This document shows, piece after piece, positions 42,096-50,683 of a DNA stretch of 64,000 bases; positions within the stretch are counted from its first letter, which is position 1; each line of letters opens with the position of its first letter. Origin of the DNA: Bog-756 sp963738545 (GTDB taxonomy: Bacteria > Actinomycetota > Acidimicrobiia > Acidimicrobiales > RAAP-2); contig CAVTXA010000003.1 of the NCBI GenBank assembly GCA_963738545.1, positions 62,001 to 126,000 on the forward strand. Direction: 5' to 3'. Under the pieces are notes generated by a model. That model was not told the origin of the DNA. It did not search any database and was given only the letters and a program-made list of their open reading frames with translations. The translations under genes were made by a program, and so were the position numbers.

Positions 42096-42113
42096 GGTGG
42101 GTATCCACCCACC
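42096..42113 (-). terminator. Terminator of the nuo operon
   Basis: GGTGGGT (42096-42102), loop ATCC, ACCCACC (42107-42113): a perfect 7-bp stem about 95 bases past the nuoN stop and before lapA. Confidence 0.55.
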
Positions 42114-42206
42114 GAGCCGATCGGGCCGCGACCCAGGTCGGTCGCCGGGCGGGGCCGTCATCCCTGAAGACGGGAGGCGTGAAGACCGTCTCGGTGGGGA
42201 CGGTGC

Positions 42207-43883
42207 CTACGTGAACAGCAGGGTCGCCTGGTGGGCGAAGTTGAGGATGGGCTCGGGGATGATCCCGAACACCACGGTGAAGCCCACGCACAGTCCGATG
42301 GCCACCGTGGTGAGCAGGGGCACGGGGACGGCCCCGCGGCGGCGGACGTCCTCGGTCGGCTCCTCGTCGGTGAGCACCGAGAGGCTGGCCACGGGCTCGG
42401 TGGCCGACGACTCGCCGGCCGGTGCATCGGCCCGGGCCGGGGAGGACACGTCCGGCGTCGTCGAGACGGGGTCGGCGTTTCCGTCGGCGAGCTCCACCGG
42501 ATCGGCCACCGCACCCACCGGTGAGTACATGGTCACCGCCACCCGCAGGTAGAAGAAGGCGGCGATGGCAGCCGAGGCCATGGCGATGGCGGCCAGCACG
42601 TAGCCGTGGGTGGCCACCACCGCCCCCACCACGCCGAACTTGGCCAGGAAGCCGGTGGTGAACGGAATCCCGGCCTGGCCCAGGAGGAGGACGGCGAACG
42701 ACAGAGCCAACAGGGGCTGGCGTCGGGCCAGGCCCCGGTAGTCGGTGATGGTGTTTCCGGTGTCGCCGTCGCGGGACATCACGGTGATCACGGCGAAGCT
42801 GCCGATGGTCAAGAAGGTGTAGGCGAACAGGTAGTAGAGGGCCGCGGACACCCCCCGGGTGGTGGCCGCCTCCACCCCGAGCAGGATGAACCCGGCGTGG
42901 TTGATGGACGAGTACGCCATCATCCGCTTGACGTCTTGTTGCATCAGGGCGACCACGGCCCCCACCACCAGGCTGAGGATGGCCAGGCCCCAGATGATCG
43001 GCTGCCAGTCGGTGCGCACCGTCCCGAAGGTCGAGACGAACACCCGGAGCAGGGCGGCGAACGCGCCGACCTTGGCCACCGCGGCCATGAACCCGGTGAC
43101 CGGCGAGGGAGAACCCTGGTAGACGTCGGGTGACCACATGTGGAAGGGCACGGCGGCGATCTTGAAGCCGAAGCCCACCAGCAGGAGGGCCAGCCCGCCG
43201 AGGAGCACGCCGTTGCTGGCGATGACGTTCTTCGACAGGTAGTCGGCGATCTGGGGCAGGTTGGTCGAGCCGGTGGCCCCGTAGGTGAGGGCGATGCCGT
43301 AGACGAAGACGGCCGAGGAGAAGGCGCCGAGCACGAAGTATTTGAGGGCGGCCTCGCCCGACTCGGCCCGCTTGTGGTTGAAGGCGGCCAGCACGTAGAG
43401 GGCGATGGACATGATCTCGAGGCCCAGGAACACCACGATCAGGTCGTTGGCCGCGCCCATCATCATGGCCCCGGACGCCGACATCATGGCCAGCACGTGG
43501 AACTCGGGGCCCTCGACCCCCTCCCGCCGCAGGTAGCCGTCGCCCACCAGGGCCGACAGCAGCATGGCGATGGCCACGGTGATCTGGATGAAGACGGCGA
43601 AGCCGTCGTAGGCGATGGCGCCGGCGATGGTGACCGAGGGTCCGTGCGTGGCCACGTGGTCCCACTGCACGAGGGCGGCCACCAGGGCGGCGATCGACGT
43701 CACCGAGGCCACCAGGGTCCCCGTGCCCACACCGAGGATCTTGCGGAAGAGCGAGGACACCACCATCAACAGCACCGCGCCCCCCATCATGATCAGCATG
43801 GGGAGGATGCTCAGGTAGTCGACGTGGGGCGTGTGGATGACCGGGGCGACCGAGGCCATCGTCGATGCCAGCAGGGGGGGCAT
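42207..43883 (-). CDS. nuoN: NADH-quinone oxidoreductase subunit N
   Basis: Antiporter-like proton-pumping subunit of complex I. It has 558 residues and about 14 helices. Key charged residues appear in FLGLEIMSIALYVLAAF (helix 5 Glu) and the HKRAESGEAALKYFVLG and MMAYSSINHAGF segments (Lys and His of the pumping chain). An insert of about 70 acidic, Ser/Ala/Asp-rich residues (about 455-525) interrupts the last helices. Start: ATG 43883 has AAGGAG seven bases upstream and shares one base with the nuoM stop (TGATG); GTG 43886 is three bases upstream. It is the last gene of nuoA-N. Confidence 0.95.
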   Translation of the reverse strand: MPPLLASTMASVAPVIHTPHVDYLSILPMLIMMGGAVLLMVVSSLFRKILGVGTGTLVASVTSIAALVAALVQWDHVATHGPSVTIAGAIAYDGFAVFIQITVAIAMLLSALVGDGYLRREGVEGPEFHVLAMMSASGAMMMGAANDLIVVFLGLEIMSIALYVLAAFNHKRAESGEAALKYFVLGAFSSAVFVYGIALTYGATGSTNLPQIADYLSKNVIASNGVLLGGLALLLVGFGFKIAAVPFHMWSPDVYQGSPSPVTGFMAAVAKVGAFAALLRVFVSTFGTVRTDWQPIIWGLAILSLVVGAVVALMQQDVKRMMAYSSINHAGFILLGVEAATTRGVSAALYYLFAYTFLTIGSFAVITVMSRDGDTGNTITDYRGLARRQPLLALSFAVLLLGQAGIPFTTGFLAKFGVVGAVVATHGYVLAAIAMASAAIAAFFYLRVAVTMYSPVGAVADPVELADGNADPVSTTPDVSSPARADAPAGESSATEPVASLSVLTDEEPTEDVRRRGAVPVPLLTTVAIGLCVGFTVVFGIIPEPILNFAHQATLLFT

Positions 43884-45475
43884 CACGGGGCTCCTTCCGC
43901 CGCGGGCGAGGTCAGTGAGGGGACGGCCGGCTTGGCCAGGGCCGTCGCGGGCACGAGGTTGGCCGGCACCGGGGTGTGGGTGACGCGGTCGACGTGGACG
44001 ACCAGCTGGTTGACCGACGGGGTGATGCGGTCGAGCACGGGCTTGGGGAAGATGCCGAGGAACACGATGGCGATGATCAACGGGGCGATGATCAGGCGCT
44101 CACTCCAGTTGAGGTCCCGGGTCTTGGCCTTGTCCTCCTCGGTGGGCTCGCCGTGGAAGACCTGCTGGTAGGCCCAGAGCAGGTAGATGGCGGCGGCGAT
44201 CACGCCCATGATGGCCACCACCGCCCACCACCGGTGGGCCACGAAGGTGCCGATCAGCACCAGGAACTCGCCGACGAACCCGTTGAGCCCGGGCACCCCG
44301 ATGGAGGCCAGCATGGCCACGGTGAAGACCCCGGCCATCACCGGGGCCGGCCCCTGCAGGCCCTTCAGGTTGGAGACCTGCCAGGTCTTGCGCCGCTCGT
44401 AGATCCAACCCACCAGGATGAACAGGGCGGCGATGATCAGGCCGTGGTTGACCATCTGGAGCACCCCGCCGGTCAGCCCCTGGCTGTTGAGGGCGAAGGT
44501 CCCGAGCACGATGAACCCGATCTGGGCCAGGGATGAATAGGCGAGCAGGCGCTTCAGGTCACGCTGGGCGCAGGCCACGACGGCCCCGTAGAGGATCCCG
44601 ATGGTGGCCAGGGTCAGGAGCCACGGGGCCAGGGTCCGGGTGGCCTGGGGGAAGAGGTTGAGGTCGAAGCGGATGATCCCGTACGTGCCCAGCTTGGCCA
44701 TGACCGCGGCCAGGAGGACGGCTCCGGCCGTCGGCGCCTCGGCGTAGGCGTCGGGCGACCAGGTGTGGAAGGGGAAGATCGGGGCCTTGACGGCGAAGGC
44801 GGCAGTGAAGGCCAGGAACAACAGGACGCCTTCGGTCCCCGACAGGTGGGTGTGCATGAGGGCCGGCAGCTCGAAGGTCAGCACCCCGGTCTGGGACTGG
44901 TGAAGGAAGGCCACGGCCAGGATCCCCACCAGCAAGAAGGCCGAGCCGGCGAAGGTGTAGACGAAGAACTTGATGGCGGCGTAGCCCCGACGGGCGTAGC
45001 CCCAGCCGCCGATGATGAAGTACGCCGGCACCAGGGTCAGCTCGAAGAAGAGGAAGAACAGCACCAGGTCGAGGGAGACGAAACTGCCCAGACACGCCGC
45101 CTCCATGAGCAGGATCCAGGCCACGAAGGCCCGGGGGTCGCGCCGACCCCGGGCCCCCAGAATGGTCAGCGGGAAGAGCAGGGCCGTCATGACCACCAAG
45201 AACAGGGAGATCCCGTCGATGCCGAGCGACCAGTGGATGCCCAACTCCTTGGCCCAGACGTGGTCGGAGACCAGCTGGTAGCCGCCGAAGCCCACTTTGA
45301 ACTGGCCGGCGATGACCACCGACAGCGCCAGGGTGAACAGGCCCACCAGGGCCCCGATGGCTTCGTGGAAGCGCTTGGCCACCAGGTGGGGTGGGATGAG
45401 GGCGACCACCGCGGCGCCGATCGCCGGCGTCAGCACCAAGACGGTGAGGAACGGGAAGTGCGAGGTGGACGACAT
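43883..45475 (-). CDS. nuoM: NADH-quinone oxidoreductase subunit M
   Basis: Antiporter-like subunit of the complex I membrane arm. It has 530 residues and about 14 helices. Conserved elements: FFLFFELTLVPAYFIIGGWG (Glu of helix 5), AAFAVKAPIFPFHTWSPDAYAEAPT (Lys of helix 7 and the HTWLPDAHxxAPT-type signature) and RDLKRLLAYSSLAQIGF. The ATG shares its A with the nuoL TGA (TGATG). The C-terminal 45 residues are outside the membrane fold and Pro/Ala-rich. Confidence 0.96.
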   Translation of the reverse strand: MSSTSHFPFLTVLVLTPAIGAAVVALIPPHLVAKRFHEAIGALVGLFTLALSVVIAGQFKVGFGGYQLVSDHVWAKELGIHWSLGIDGISLFLVVMTALLFPLTILGARGRRDPRAFVAWILLMEAACLGSFVSLDLVLFFLFFELTLVPAYFIIGGWGYARRGYAAIKFFVYTFAGSAFLLVGILAVAFLHQSQTGVLTFELPALMHTHLSGTEGVLLFLAFTAAFAVKAPIFPFHTWSPDAYAEAPTAGAVLLAAVMAKLGTYGIIRFDLNLFPQATRTLAPWLLTLATIGILYGAVVACAQRDLKRLLAYSSLAQIGFIVLGTFALNSQGLTGGVLQMVNHGLIIAALFILVGWIYERRKTWQVSNLKGLQGPAPVMAGVFTVAMLASIGVPGLNGFVGEFLVLIGTFVAHRWWAVVAIMGVIAAAIYLLWAYQQVFHGEPTEEDKAKTRDLNWSERLIIAPLIIAIVFLGIFPKPVLDRITPSVNQLVVHVDRVTHTPVPANLVPATALAKPAVPSLTSPAAEGAP

Positions 45476-47403
45476 CAGCCCCACCACATCCGGGTGAGCA
45501 TGAAGGCCAGGACCAGCACAGTGCCGAGGACGATGCCCAGCACGTAATTGCGCACGTACCCGGTCTGGGTCCGCCGGATCAGCGCCCCCGACCGGCGGAC
45601 CAGGGTGGCCACTCCGTTGACCCCGCCGTCGATCACCTTGGGGTCGATCACGTCGGCGCTGAAGGCGGCCAGGCGGGCCGAGGGTCGGCCGAACACGGTG
45701 TCGTAGAACTCGTTGATGTACCACGAGTGCCGGAGGAAGGGCACCTCCAGTATCGGGCGTTGGGACACGTTCATCCAGAGGCGGAGACCGATGAACACAC
45801 CGATGACGGCGATGACGGCGTCGGTGATGCCCAGGGTCCACACCGCCCCGGTGCTCAGGTGGTCGTCGAACAGGTTGGACCCGAAGACCGGGTCCACCCA
45901 CTTGGCCAGTGAGACGTGGTTGTTGGAGGCGGCCAGGATGCCGGCGATGGCGGCGAAGAAGGCCAGGATCCACAGCGGGATGACCATGATGCGGGGCGAC
46001 TCGTGGGGCTCGCCGATGGGCCCCTCGGCGTGCTTGGCGTCGGGCATGTCGGTGTCCACGTCGACCGGCACGTCGAGGGCGAACCGGTCCTTGCCGAAGA
46101 AGGCCAGGCCGGTGAGGCGGCTCATGTAGTACGCGGTGAGCAGGGCGGTGAGCAGACCCAGGCCCCACAGGGCCGGGTGGGCTGCCCAGGTGTTCTCCAA
46201 GACGTCGCCCTTGGCCCAGAACCCCGACAGCGGGGGCACGGCGGCGATGCACAGCCAGCCGATCCCGAAGGTGATGAAGGTCAACGGCATGTAGTGGCGC
46301 AGGTTGCCCATGCGCTTGAGGTCCTGCTCGTCGTGGAGGCCGTGGATGGCCGAGCCGGCGCCGAGGAAGAGGAGGCCCTTGAAGAAGGCGTGGGCCACCA
46401 TCAAGAAGATGGCCGCCTCGTAGGCCCCGCACCCGATGGCCAGGAACATGTAGCCCAGCTGACTGACCGTCGAGTAGGCCAGGACCTTCTTGATGTCCTG
46501 CTGCGCACAGGCGATGGTGGCGGCCACGAAGGCCGTCAGTCCGCCCACGATGGCCACGGTCAGCGCCGCGGAGCTCGAGGCGTGCAGCAGCGGATTGATC
46601 CGGCACAGGAGGTAGACGCCGGCGGTCACCATGGTGGCGGCGTGGATGAGGGCGGAGACCGGGGTGGGACCCTCCATGGCGTCGGCCAGCCAGGGGAACA
46701 GGGGGATCTGGGCCGACTTCCCCATGACGCCCACCAGCAACAGGAGGCAGATGGCGGTGATGTAGCCCGGTCCGATCCGGTCCAGGTGGGAGAAGATGGT
46801 CGTGTACTCCAACGAGTGGATCCGCTCGAAGACGAGGAAGATGGCCAACAGGAAGCCCACGTCGCCGATCCGGTTGTAGACGAAGGCCTTCTTGCCCGCG
46901 CTGGCCGCCGACTCCCGGGTGAACCAGAAGGACACCAACCAGTAGGAGCAGGTGCCCACCCCCTCCCAGCCCACGAAGGTGACCAGCAGGTTGGACCCCA
47001 GCACCAAGATGAGCATGGAGGCCACGAACAGGTTCATGTAGAGGAAGAACTTGGAGTAGTCCTTGTCCCCTTTCATGTACCCGATGGAGTACAGGTGGAT
47101 CATGGTCGAGATCCCGGTGATGAACAGCACCATGGTCATGGACAGCGGATCGACGAAGAGCCGGGCGTGGACCTGGAGGGAGTCGACCGGGATCCACGTC
47201 CACAGGTTCTGGGTGTAGGTCCGGACCGGGGCGTTGACGGTGAGCAGGTCGAGATAGACGCCCACCGAGACCAGGAAGCTGGCCCCGATGAAGGCGGTGG
47301 CCACCCCGCCGGCGGCCGGGTCCCCGAGGCGCCGGCCCGCCACCAGCTGGACGGCGAACCCGACCAGGGGCAGCAAGATGATCAGGTAGGTCACGTGGAG
47401 CAC
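45475..47403 (-). CDS. nuoL: NADH-quinone oxidoreductase subunit L
   Basis: Distal antiporter-like subunit. It has 642 residues, with about 16 helices and the long lateral helix HL near the C-terminus. Signature parts: LVTFVGWEGVGTCSYWLVSFW (helix 5 Glu), GKSAQIPLFPWLADAMEGPTPVSALIHAATMVTAGVYL and AHAFFKGLLFLGAGSAIHG. The GTG at 47403, seven bases after the nuoK stop, gives the usual length; a GTG at 47394 is possible. No strong ribosome site is visible. Confidence 0.96.
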   Translation of the reverse strand: MLHVTYLIILLPLVGFAVQLVAGRRLGDPAAGGVATAFIGASFLVSVGVYLDLLTVNAPVRTYTQNLWTWIPVDSLQVHARLFVDPLSMTMVLFITGISTMIHLYSIGYMKGDKDYSKFFLYMNLFVASMLILVLGSNLLVTFVGWEGVGTCSYWLVSFWFTRESAASAGKKAFVYNRIGDVGFLLAIFLVFERIHSLEYTTIFSHLDRIGPGYITAICLLLLVGVMGKSAQIPLFPWLADAMEGPTPVSALIHAATMVTAGVYLLCRINPLLHASSSAALTVAIVGGLTAFVAATIACAQQDIKKVLAYSTVSQLGYMFLAIGCGAYEAAIFLMVAHAFFKGLLFLGAGSAIHGLHDEQDLKRMGNLRHYMPLTFITFGIGWLCIAAVPPLSGFWAKGDVLENTWAAHPALWGLGLLTALLTAYYMSRLTGLAFFGKDRFALDVPVDVDTDMPDAKHAEGPIGEPHESPRIMVIPLWILAFFAAIAGILAASNNHVSLAKWVDPVFGSNLFDDHLSTGAVWTLGITDAVIAVIGVFIGLRLWMNVSQRPILEVPFLRHSWYINEFYDTVFGRPSARLAAFSADVIDPKVIDGGVNGVATLVRRSGALIRRTQTGYVRNYVLGIVLGTVLVLAFMLTRMWWG

Positions 47404-47410
47404 GTTCCGG

Positions 47411-47716
47411 TCAGCCCTTCATCAAGTGGAGATCGTCGGCGGTGGCGTTGGCCCGACGGCGGAAGATGGCCACCACCAGGCCCAGGCCCACCACCACCTC
47501 GGCCGCCGCCACGACCAGCACGAAGAAGACCAGGACCTGGCCACCGATGTCGTGGAGCTGGCGGGCGAAGGTCACAAAGGTCAGGTTGGCGGCGTTGAGC
47601 ATCAGCTCGACGCACATGAACATGACCAGCACGTTGCGTCGGATCATCACGCCCAGGGCCCCGATGGAGAACAGGATGACGCTGAGACCGAGGTACCAGC
47701 CGGCACTGATGGTCAT
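47411..47716 (-). CDS. nuoK: NADH-quinone oxidoreductase subunit K
   Basis: A 101-residue protein with three helices, the MrpC-like subunit. The conserved helix-2 Glu is in FMCVELMLNAANL and the helix-3 Glu in VVAAAEVVVGLGLVVAIFRR, both needed for proton transfer. The length matches the family exactly. The ATG overlaps the nuoJ stop (ATGA). Confidence 0.96.
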   Translation of the reverse strand: MTISAGWYLGLSVILFSIGALGVMIRRNVLVMFMCVELMLNAANLTFVTFARQLHDIGGQVLVFFVLVVAAAEVVVGLGLVVAIFRRRANATADDLHLMKG

Positions 47717-48468
47717 GAGCGGGCCTCCTCTGAGGTGCTGACGCCGGTGGGGCCGGCGGGTGCCGATGTGGTCCCCGGCGGGGTGGCGTCGCCGTCGGGG
47801 TGGGCCAGGGAGGGGTCGGCGACGGTCTCGGGTTCCGCGTCGGTGTCGTCACCCTGGTCGGTGACCGGTACCCCGTCGCCCACGGTGGCCGACGGCGGGC
47901 GCCGGGCCAGCACCACGGCGCCCACCACGGCGATGACCAGTAGGGCCGCCGTGGCCTCGAATGGGAAGAGGTAGGTCGTGTAGACCGACTTGCCCAGCAG
48001 GTAGACGTTGGACTGCCGGCCGGCGGCGACACCGGCCACGTGAGGGGCTCCGGTCGTCCACTTGGACACCTGGCCCAAGAGCAGCAGGCCAGTGGTTCCG
48101 AGGACGGCCAGGCCGATGGCCAGGGGCCGCTGCCCCCGAAGGGGCTCCAGGGCGATGTTCTCCTCGCGGTCGACCCCGAGGAACATGATGACGAACAGGA
48201 ACAGGACCACGATGGCCCCGGCGTAGACGATGACCTGGACGGCAGCGAGGAACGGGTCGCGCTGCAAGACGAAGAGGACGGCCACCCCGAACAGGGTCAT
48301 CACCAGCATGAGGGCGGAGTGGACGGGGTTGCGGGCCACCACCACGCCCACGGCCCCGGCCAGGATGATGGCGGCGGCCACGGAGAACGTGCCCACGTCC
48401 ACCCACGATGCGTGGGTGGCGACGGTGGTGGTGGCGGCCACGAGGGCCGAGCCGAGAGCCCCCACCAT
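47713..48468 (-). CDS. nuoJ: NADH-quinone oxidoreductase subunit J
   Basis: A 251-residue protein. The first 185 residues hold five helices with the family motif ARNPVHSALMLVMTLFGVAVLFVLQRDPFLAAVQVIVYAGAIVVLFLFVIMFL, including the Tyr of the helix-3 hinge. The last 65 residues form an acidic, Asp/Pro/Thr-rich hydrophilic tail not seen in typical NuoJ of about 170-200 residues. The ATG shares one base with the nuoI stop (TGATG). Confidence 0.94.
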   Translation of the reverse strand: MVGALGSALVAATTTVATHASWVDVGTFSVAAAIILAGAVGVVVARNPVHSALMLVMTLFGVAVLFVLQRDPFLAAVQVIVYAGAIVVLFLFVIMFLGVDREENIALEPLRGQRPLAIGLAVLGTTGLLLLGQVSKWTTGAPHVAGVAAGRQSNVYLLGKSVYTTYLFPFEATAALLVIAVVGAVVLARRPPSATVGDGVPVTDQGDDTDAEPETVADPSLAHPDGDATPPGTTSAPAGPTGVSTSEEARS

Positions 48469-49391
48469 CAGGAGTCGCCCGATTCCGGGTCCCCGACGGA
48501 GGTCGGGGTGCCCGGTGATCCCGGCCCACCGCCCACCGCCTGGTCCCGCTCGGCGTTGCCGGCCACCTTGGCCGCGGCGTACTCGGCCTCGGCCTTCTCC
48601 CGGTGCTTCTTGCCCGCACCCGGCGCGAACCGCTCCGCTTTCTCCATCATCCGGCCGATGGCCCCTCTCGGGCCCCGCTTGTCGGCCGGCATGTCGGCGG
48701 GGATGAGATGGCGTTCGAGGGTGTCGCGCAGCTGCCGACTGCCCGTGGTGGCGTCGTCGCGGTGCACCGACTGGCCGCCCTCGGGGGCGCGCACACCGAA
48801 GCCGAGCTCGCCCGACCACTGCACCTGTCCCTCGAACTCGGCACTTCCCGCCGGCGACGTGGCCCGCATCCAGCCCGACGTGTGCAGGTCGTCGTCCTCC
48901 CGCCAGTCCTCCCACGGCTGGTGCCGGGGCTTGCCGTCGTCGTCGACCAGCAGCTCGTTCTTGGTGTAGATGGCGTCGTTGCGGTTGGTGAAGGAGAACT
49001 CCATGAGCTTGGACTCGGTGATGGCCTCGGTGGGGCAGGCCTCGACGCACAGGTCACAGTGGATGCAGCGCAGGAAGTTAATCTCGTAGACGTAGCCGTA
49101 GCGCTCGCCCGGCGACACCGGATGGTCGGGGGGATTGTCGAGGCCGCGCACGTAGATGCAGTCGGCGGGACACACGCCGGCACACAGCTCGCAGCCGATG
49201 CACTTCTCCATGCCGTCCTCATAACGGTTGAGGACGTGACGACCGTGCTGGCGGGGCTGCTTGGGCCGCTTCTCCTCGGGGTACTGCCGGGTGACCGGGG
49301 GGCGACCCAGGTGCTCGAGGGTGAGCTTGAATCCGCCGAGGAAGTTCTGTCGTTGCTTCGGCGGCTCGGCCGAGGGTTCGTGATCTGCCAT
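48468..49391 (-). CDS. nuoI: NADH-quinone oxidoreductase subunit I (long form)
   Basis: Ferredoxin-like subunit with two [4Fe-4S] clusters (N6a, N6b): CIGCELCAGVCPADC and CIHCDLCVEACPTEA (about residues 64-78 and 109-123). The protein has 307 residues, against about 160-180 in most bacteria. The extra C-terminal 120 residues are charged and Ala/Arg/Glu-rich, probably partly helical, and of unknown role. The ATG shares a base with the nuoH stop (TGATG). Confidence 0.95.
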   Translation of the reverse strand: MADHEPSAEPPKQRQNFLGGFKLTLEHLGRPPVTRQYPEEKRPKQPRQHGRHVLNRYEDGMEKCIGCELCAGVCPADCIYVRGLDNPPDHPVSPGERYGYVYEINFLRCIHCDLCVEACPTEAITESKLMEFSFTNRNDAIYTKNELLVDDDGKPRHQPWEDWREDDDLHTSGWMRATSPAGSAEFEGQVQWSGELGFGVRAPEGGQSVHRDDATTGSRQLRDTLERHLIPADMPADKRGPRGAIGRMMEKAERFAPGAGKKHREKAEAEYAAAKVAGNAERDQAVGGGPGSPGTPTSVGDPESGDS

Positions 49392-50683
49392 CAGGTGCCT
49401 CCTCCTTCGATCGATGGGGAGGCCGGCGCGGCGGCCGTGGGATCGGGCACGGGATCGGGCTCGGGTGGCCGGGTCCAGAGGCGGACCCCCACCGCCGGCA
49501 CGATGGCCCGGGTGGCCTCACGCTCGGAACCGATGGCGAACGCCCGGGTGATCACGATGGCCGCGGCCACGACGGTCAGGGCCATGCCCAGCCCCCACCA
49601 TCCGTCGATGACGAAGCCGGCCACGATGAGCAGCCAACCGAGGGACAGCGGGATCAGCTTCTTCCAACCCAGGTCCATGAGCTGGTCGTAGCGCAGCCGG
49701 GGCAGCGCGGCCCGCAGCCAGACGAAGACGAACAAGAAGATGATGGTCTTGCCGAGGAACCACAGGATGGGCCACAGCCAGTAGAGGTGGGGGATGTGGG
49801 GGATGGGCCCGTCGGGTCCACCGAAGAACAGGGTCACCGTGATGGCCGACATGGTGATGGTGTTCATGAACTCGGCCAGGAAGAAGAGGGCGAAGCGGAT
49901 CGACGAGTACTCGGTGACGAACCCGCCGACCAGTTCGGAGTCGGCCTCGACCAGGTCGAAGGGCGGGCGGTTGGTCTCGGCGATGATGGCGATGAAGAAG
50001 ATCAGGAAGGGCACCACGCCGAGGCGGATGGCGTTCCACTGCCAGAGGTGGCCGGCCTGGGCGTCGACGATGGTGCGGGTGGACAGCGAGCCGGTGATCA
50101 GCACCACGGTGACCACGGTCATGCCCAGGGCGGCCTCGTAGGAGATCATCTGGGCCGAGGCCCGCACCGATCCAAGCAACGGGTACTTGGACCCCGACGA
50201 CCAGCCGGCCAGCATGATGCCGTAGACGCCGATGGAGGACATGGCCAGCAGGAACAGAATGCCCATGGGCGGGTCGGCCAGCTGCAGCTCGAAGTGGTGG
50301 CCGGCGATGGTCACCTCCCCACCGAAGGGGACGATGGCGAAGACGAGGAAGGCCGGGATGATGGTCAGGTAGGGGGCCAGCTTGAAGACGAACCGGTCGG
50401 CCTGGTCGGGGATGAGGTCCTCTTTGAAGAACAGCTTGATCCCGTCGGCCAGGGTCTGGGCGATGCCGAAGGGACCGGCCCGGTTGGGCCCGATCCGGCT
50501 CTGCATGTCCGAGATGACCTTGCGCTCGAACCAGATCATGAGCATGACCGACACCATCAGGAAGCCGAAGACCACCAGCACCTTGATGAGGACGATGAGG
50601 AAGACCGCCCAGCCCACCCCGTTGTTGTAGATCGGGTCGCCCTCGGCCAGCAGGGGGTGGACGAGGGAGAGGAGGGCGGTCAC
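49391..50683 (-). CDS. nuoH: NADH-quinone oxidoreductase subunit H
   Basis: Membrane subunit that forms the quinone-access chamber with NuoB and NuoD. It has 430 residues and eight core helices. Conserved loops: ERKVISDMQSRIGPNRAGPFGIAQTLADGIKLFFKED, the E-rich SYEAALGM helix and ETNRPPFDLVEADSELVGGFVTEYS. A C-terminal hydrophilic tail of about 45 residues is Pro-rich. The GTG overlaps the nuoG stop (GTGA). Confidence 0.96.
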   Translation of the reverse strand: MTALLSLVHPLLAEGDPIYNNGVGWAVFLIVLIKVLVVFGFLMVSVMLMIWFERKVISDMQSRIGPNRAGPFGIAQTLADGIKLFFKEDLIPDQADRFVFKLAPYLTIIPAFLVFAIVPFGGEVTIAGHHFELQLADPPMGILFLLAMSSIGVYGIMLAGWSSGSKYPLLGSVRASAQMISYEAALGMTVVTVVLITGSLSTRTIVDAQAGHLWQWNAIRLGVVPFLIFFIAIIAETNRPPFDLVEADSELVGGFVTEYSSIRFALFFLAEFMNTITMSAITVTLFFGGPDGPIPHIPHLYWLWPILWFLGKTIIFLFVFVWLRAALPRLRYDQLMDLGWKKLIPLSLGWLLIVAGFVIDGWWGLGMALTVVAAAIVITRAFAIGSEREATRAIVPAVGVRLWTRPPEPDPVPDPTAAAPASPSIEGGGT